Assembly: GCF_015207005.2 (NCBI RefSeq)
Contig: NZ_JADEXS020000001.1
Coordinates: 4,836,001 to 4,900,000, forward strand
Direction of reading: 5' to 3'
DNA: 64,000 nt
Source: Desmonostoc muscorum LEGE 12446
GTDB lineage: Bacteria; Cyanobacteriota; Cyanobacteriia; Cyanobacteriales; Nostocaceae
The notes under the pieces: generated by a model
The model's input: only the letters and a program-made list of their open reading frames with translations
Told to the model about the DNA's origin: nothing
Databases searched by the model: none
Part shown: positions 61,692-64,000 of the stretch, in pieces
How positions within the stretch are numbered: the first letter of the stretch is position 1
How the letters are laid out: every line of letters begins with the position of its first letter
Made by a program: the position numbers and the translations under genes

Positions 61692-62378
61692 GTTTACTTA
61701 AATTGTGAAGTATTCGCAGTTATTGATCTCCAAGCAGGTAGAACAATCCAGCTGCCTTCGTAGTGAGTAATACAAGCGAAGCAAGCTTGATATCGAAAAT
61801 ACTCTGGAATTGCGTATTCCTTACTAACTCGAACAATGATACGAACTACTCTAAATAAAGAGAAAATACTTATTTCCAGATTATACAGATTAATGATTTA
61901 AAAAAAATACTACACCGAGAAATTACATATAAAAATTACATAAATTTTATTTTTCTCAAAATTCTGGCTAAAGGTCAGGTTATATGAGATTATTCAGGTA
62001 AATTACACAGTAATTAACCAAAAAACTTCAAGATGTTCACTTAAAAACCCCTATATCCAATTTCAAGAATTTTGAATCTGATTAATCCTAAAGACACGGT
62101 TATTAACAGCATAGACAACTATGTTCTGTTTGCAGAATGACACCAATCAACCATCGCAACTATCCGAGAGCAATGCCTCAGAATCGCTTGCGATTACGCT
62201 ACCACTAGTGAAGGATGACAGTTGCACTATTGCTTCTACACTAAGCTTTTGGGACTATGTAGACTAAGTTTTTTGTATAACTTCCATTGAAACGGTTCAA
62301 TCTTGTATTTTGTGGTACAAAAAACTCTAAAATAGTCAAACTAGATGTACTATTTGTTACGTTTTTATATAAAAATTA
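61692..62378. other. Divergent intergenic region of the secretion locus
   Basis: 690 bp between the pseudoprotease and TpsB genes, AT-rich. It presumably carries both promoters. No gene, operator or hairpin was recognised. Confidence 0.55.
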
Positions 62379-64000
62379 ATGAAGAATTTTTCCAGAATCT
62401 ACCAAGACAAACAAAAAAGTAGGTGTTTGATATTACAAAAACAATTGTGGTGGGGCGTACTGTTAAGTCAGTGTACAGTTTTGGTTACTGGTATATCTCC
62501 AAGTTACGCTGATACTGATTCATCTCCAACTGTTGATACACTGATACGAAGACTGAAACAAAAAGCCGAACCTCAGTGCGATACTCAAAGTACACAAAGC
62601 CTAGAAGTCTCACCAACACCAGATGATGCAACAATTCTGGTAAAAAAAATACAACTGATATGTAGTAGTTTTTCTGAATCAAAGGAACTGAATCGGATAA
62701 TTGGAGAAGTTGAAGGATCTACAGTCACTTTGGCAGAGTTGCGAAGTATTGCCGATCAAATCACCGGGTGGTATTTTCAGCAAGGCTACATCACCTCAGT
62801 AGCGACTTTAGAAGCATCTGCCATTAAAGATGGTATCGTACCAATTAGGGTGATTGAAGGTAGCATTGAAGAAATTCAACTTGATCCGCCGACAAAACGT
62901 ATAAATTCAAGGTATGTGCGATCGCGGTTGAATCTGGGTATTACCAAGCCTTTTTCCCAAAGAAAATTAGAAGAACAATTAAGGTTGCTGCAAACAGACC
63001 CTTTGTTTGAAAAAGTCGAAGCCAGCATCCGTCCAGGGACTAAGCAGGGTCAAAGCATTGTAGTAGTGCGAATCACTGAAGCGAATCCCTTTGATTTAGG
63101 ATTTAGTGTTGACAACTACTCTCCCCCTAGCATCGGTTCCGAACGATTAGGGGTGGGTGTTAGCTATCGTAACCTGACAGGTCTTGGGGATCAACTCTTT
63201 GGGTCTTATTACTTCTCCACTCGCCAAGGCGGTAGTAATGTTTATGACTTTAGTTACCAAGTGCCCTTAAATCCGATGAATGGGACTTTGCAGCTAAGAA
63301 CTGCAATTAACAAAGTCAAAGTTATTGAAGCCCCTCTCAACGCTTTTGATATTCGTGGACAATCGGAATTGTATGAATTTACTTACCGTCAACCCATAGT
63401 GCGATCGCTCCGTGAAGAATTTGCCTTATCCTTAGGGTTTAGCGTCCAGAATGGTCAGACATTTACCTTTGCCGGTCCCACACCCTTTGGTATTGGCCCA
63501 GACGAAGACGGTAACAGTCGCACCCGAACAATTAGATTTGCTCAAGATTATGTTAGACGGGATCTACAGGGAGTTTGGGGATTCCGATCGCAATTTAACT
63601 TCGGGATTGGCGCTTTTGACGCCACCACAAACTCCGACCCCAACAAGCCTGATGGTCGCTTTTTCAGCTGGCTATTGCAAGTACAGCGCCAGCAACGTTT
63701 GGGTGCAGACAATCTTTTAATCGCCCAAGCAGACCTGCAACTAACACCAGATGGTTTATTACCCTCCCAACAGTTTGTCATCGGAGGTGGGCAATCAGTA
63801 CGCGGCTATCGGCAAAACGTCCGGGCTGGTGATAACGGATTAAGATTTACTTTAGAAGACCGTATCACATTGCAAAGAGACACCAGTGGAGAGGAAGCCC
63901 TGCAACTAGCACCATTTCTCGATTTGGGATACATTTGGAACGTAGATAAAAATCCCAACCTCATACAAAGACAGAGATTTATCGCTGGTGCAGGACTAGG
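62379..64000 (+). CDS. TpsB/FhaC-type outer-membrane transporter (3' end outside window)
   Basis: Open frame from the ATG at 62379 to the window end, at least 540 residues. A signal-like segment (WWGVLLSQCTVLVTGISPSYAD) is followed by a POTRA region (about 115-245, with ITGWYFQQGYITSVATLEAS and RSRLNLGITKPFSQ). The beta-barrel starts near DLGFSVDNYSPPSIGSERLG. The family hallmark VRGY (474-477, in GGGQSVRGYRQN) is present. This Omp85-superfamily pore exports TpsA proteins across the outer membrane; the divergent CHAT exoprotein is its likely cargo. No clear ribosome-binding site precedes the ATG. The gene is incomplete only because of the window edge. Confidence 0.88.
   Translation, partial: MKNFSRIYQDKQKSRCLILQKQLWWGVLLSQCTVLVTGISPSYADTDSSPTVDTLIRRLKQKAEPQCDTQSTQSLEVSPTPDDATILVKKIQLICSSFSESKELNRIIGEVEGSTVTLAELRSIADQITGWYFQQGYITSVATLEASAIKDGIVPIRVIEGSIEEIQLDPPTKRINSRYVRSRLNLGITKPFSQRKLEEQLRLLQTDPLFEKVEASIRPGTKQGQSIVVVRITEANPFDLGFSVDNYSPPSIGSERLGVGVSYRNLTGLGDQLFGSYYFSTRQGGSNVYDFSYQVPLNPMNGTLQLRTAINKVKVIEAPLNAFDIRGQSELYEFTYRQPIVRSLREEFALSLGFSVQNGQTFTFAGPTPFGIGPDEDGNSRTRTIRFAQDYVRRDLQGVWGFRSQFNFGIGAFDATTNSDPNKPDGRFFSWLLQVQRQQRLGADNLLIAQADLQLTPDGLLPSQQFVIGGGQSVRGYRQNVRAGDNGLRFTLEDRITLQRDTSGEEALQLAPFLDLGYIWNVDKNPNLIQRQRFIAGAGL

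Noticed and set aside
1..64000. tRNA or rRNA genes
   Set aside because: No T-loop (GGTTCRA) with matching acceptor stem and no rRNA sequence was noticed; a covariance search would be decisive.

Overview
The window reads as chromosome of a filamentous, heterocyst-type cyanobacterium, most likely Nostoc or a close relative. The pointers are: dense HIP1 palindromes (GCGATCGC); heptanucleotide repeats of the GATTTTA type between genes; cyanobacterial families (DUF1825, DUF1830, DUF1997, DUF4079, a probable ferredoxin-dependent glutamate synthase, RNase E with an arginine-rich C-terminus); and many small palindromic repeats, several of them inside genes. No rRNA, tRNA or CRISPR array was recognised.

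Layout. 0.2-10.2 kb: a serine-rich repeat protein; a tyrS-pyrF-hypothetical minus-strand operon; a bifunctional PBP1A-type penicillin-binding protein; a complete IS4-superfamily insertion sequence with 5-bp target duplication; DUF1825; a J-domain protein; a TM2/helix-hairpin-helix pair; and signal peptidase I. 10.2-20.6 kb: two long non-coding stretches, a polysaccharide deacetylase, a small MITE-like element, glutamate synthase, and a phosphodiester glycosidase-like protein. 20.8-28.5 kb: a cupin, a HesB/IscA protein, the str cluster (rpsL, rpsG, fusA, tuf, rpsJ) and a Lon-substrate-binding-domain protein. 28.6-37.5 kb: pheA, DUF1997, the rne-rnhB operon, a repeat-rich gap holding a disrupted mini-gene, and a TIGR03960-type radical SAM protein carrying repeat insertions. 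37.7-48 kb: STAS protein, LL-diaminopimelate aminotransferase-like enzyme, clpS, CPBP protease, a 13-copy 14-bp tandem array, a DICT/HD-GYP-like plus pentapeptide-repeat operon, a second radical SAM protein, DUF1830 and DUF4079 proteins. 48.2-51.7 kb: a Ser/Thr kinase with TPRs, C-rich tandem repeats and a dead ISAs1-family element.

The most unusual locus is 51.7-64.0 kb. A huge (about 2,980 residue) two-partner-secretion exoprotein has a haemagglutinin-type TPS domain at its N-terminus, long internal repeat arrays, and a caspase-like CHAT peptidase domain with intact His/Cys dyad at its C-terminus. Just upstream on the same strand is an exported trypsin-fold protein whose catalytic His and Ser positions are replaced (Ser and Thr). 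Divergently transcribed is a TpsB/FhaC-type outer-membrane transporter that runs off the window. Together these look like a dedicated secretion system that displays or exports a CHAT peptidase, with a pseudoprotease as possible partner. The parts are recognisable families; the combined function is inference.

A second theme is repeat invasion of genes. A 59-bp palindromic repeat with 6-bp duplication interrupts a 32-codon gene whose ribosome-binding site is locked in a hairpin. In-frame repeats sit inside the TIGR03960 protein and glutamate synthase, and a 21-bp repeat puts stop codons into the ISAs1 transposase.
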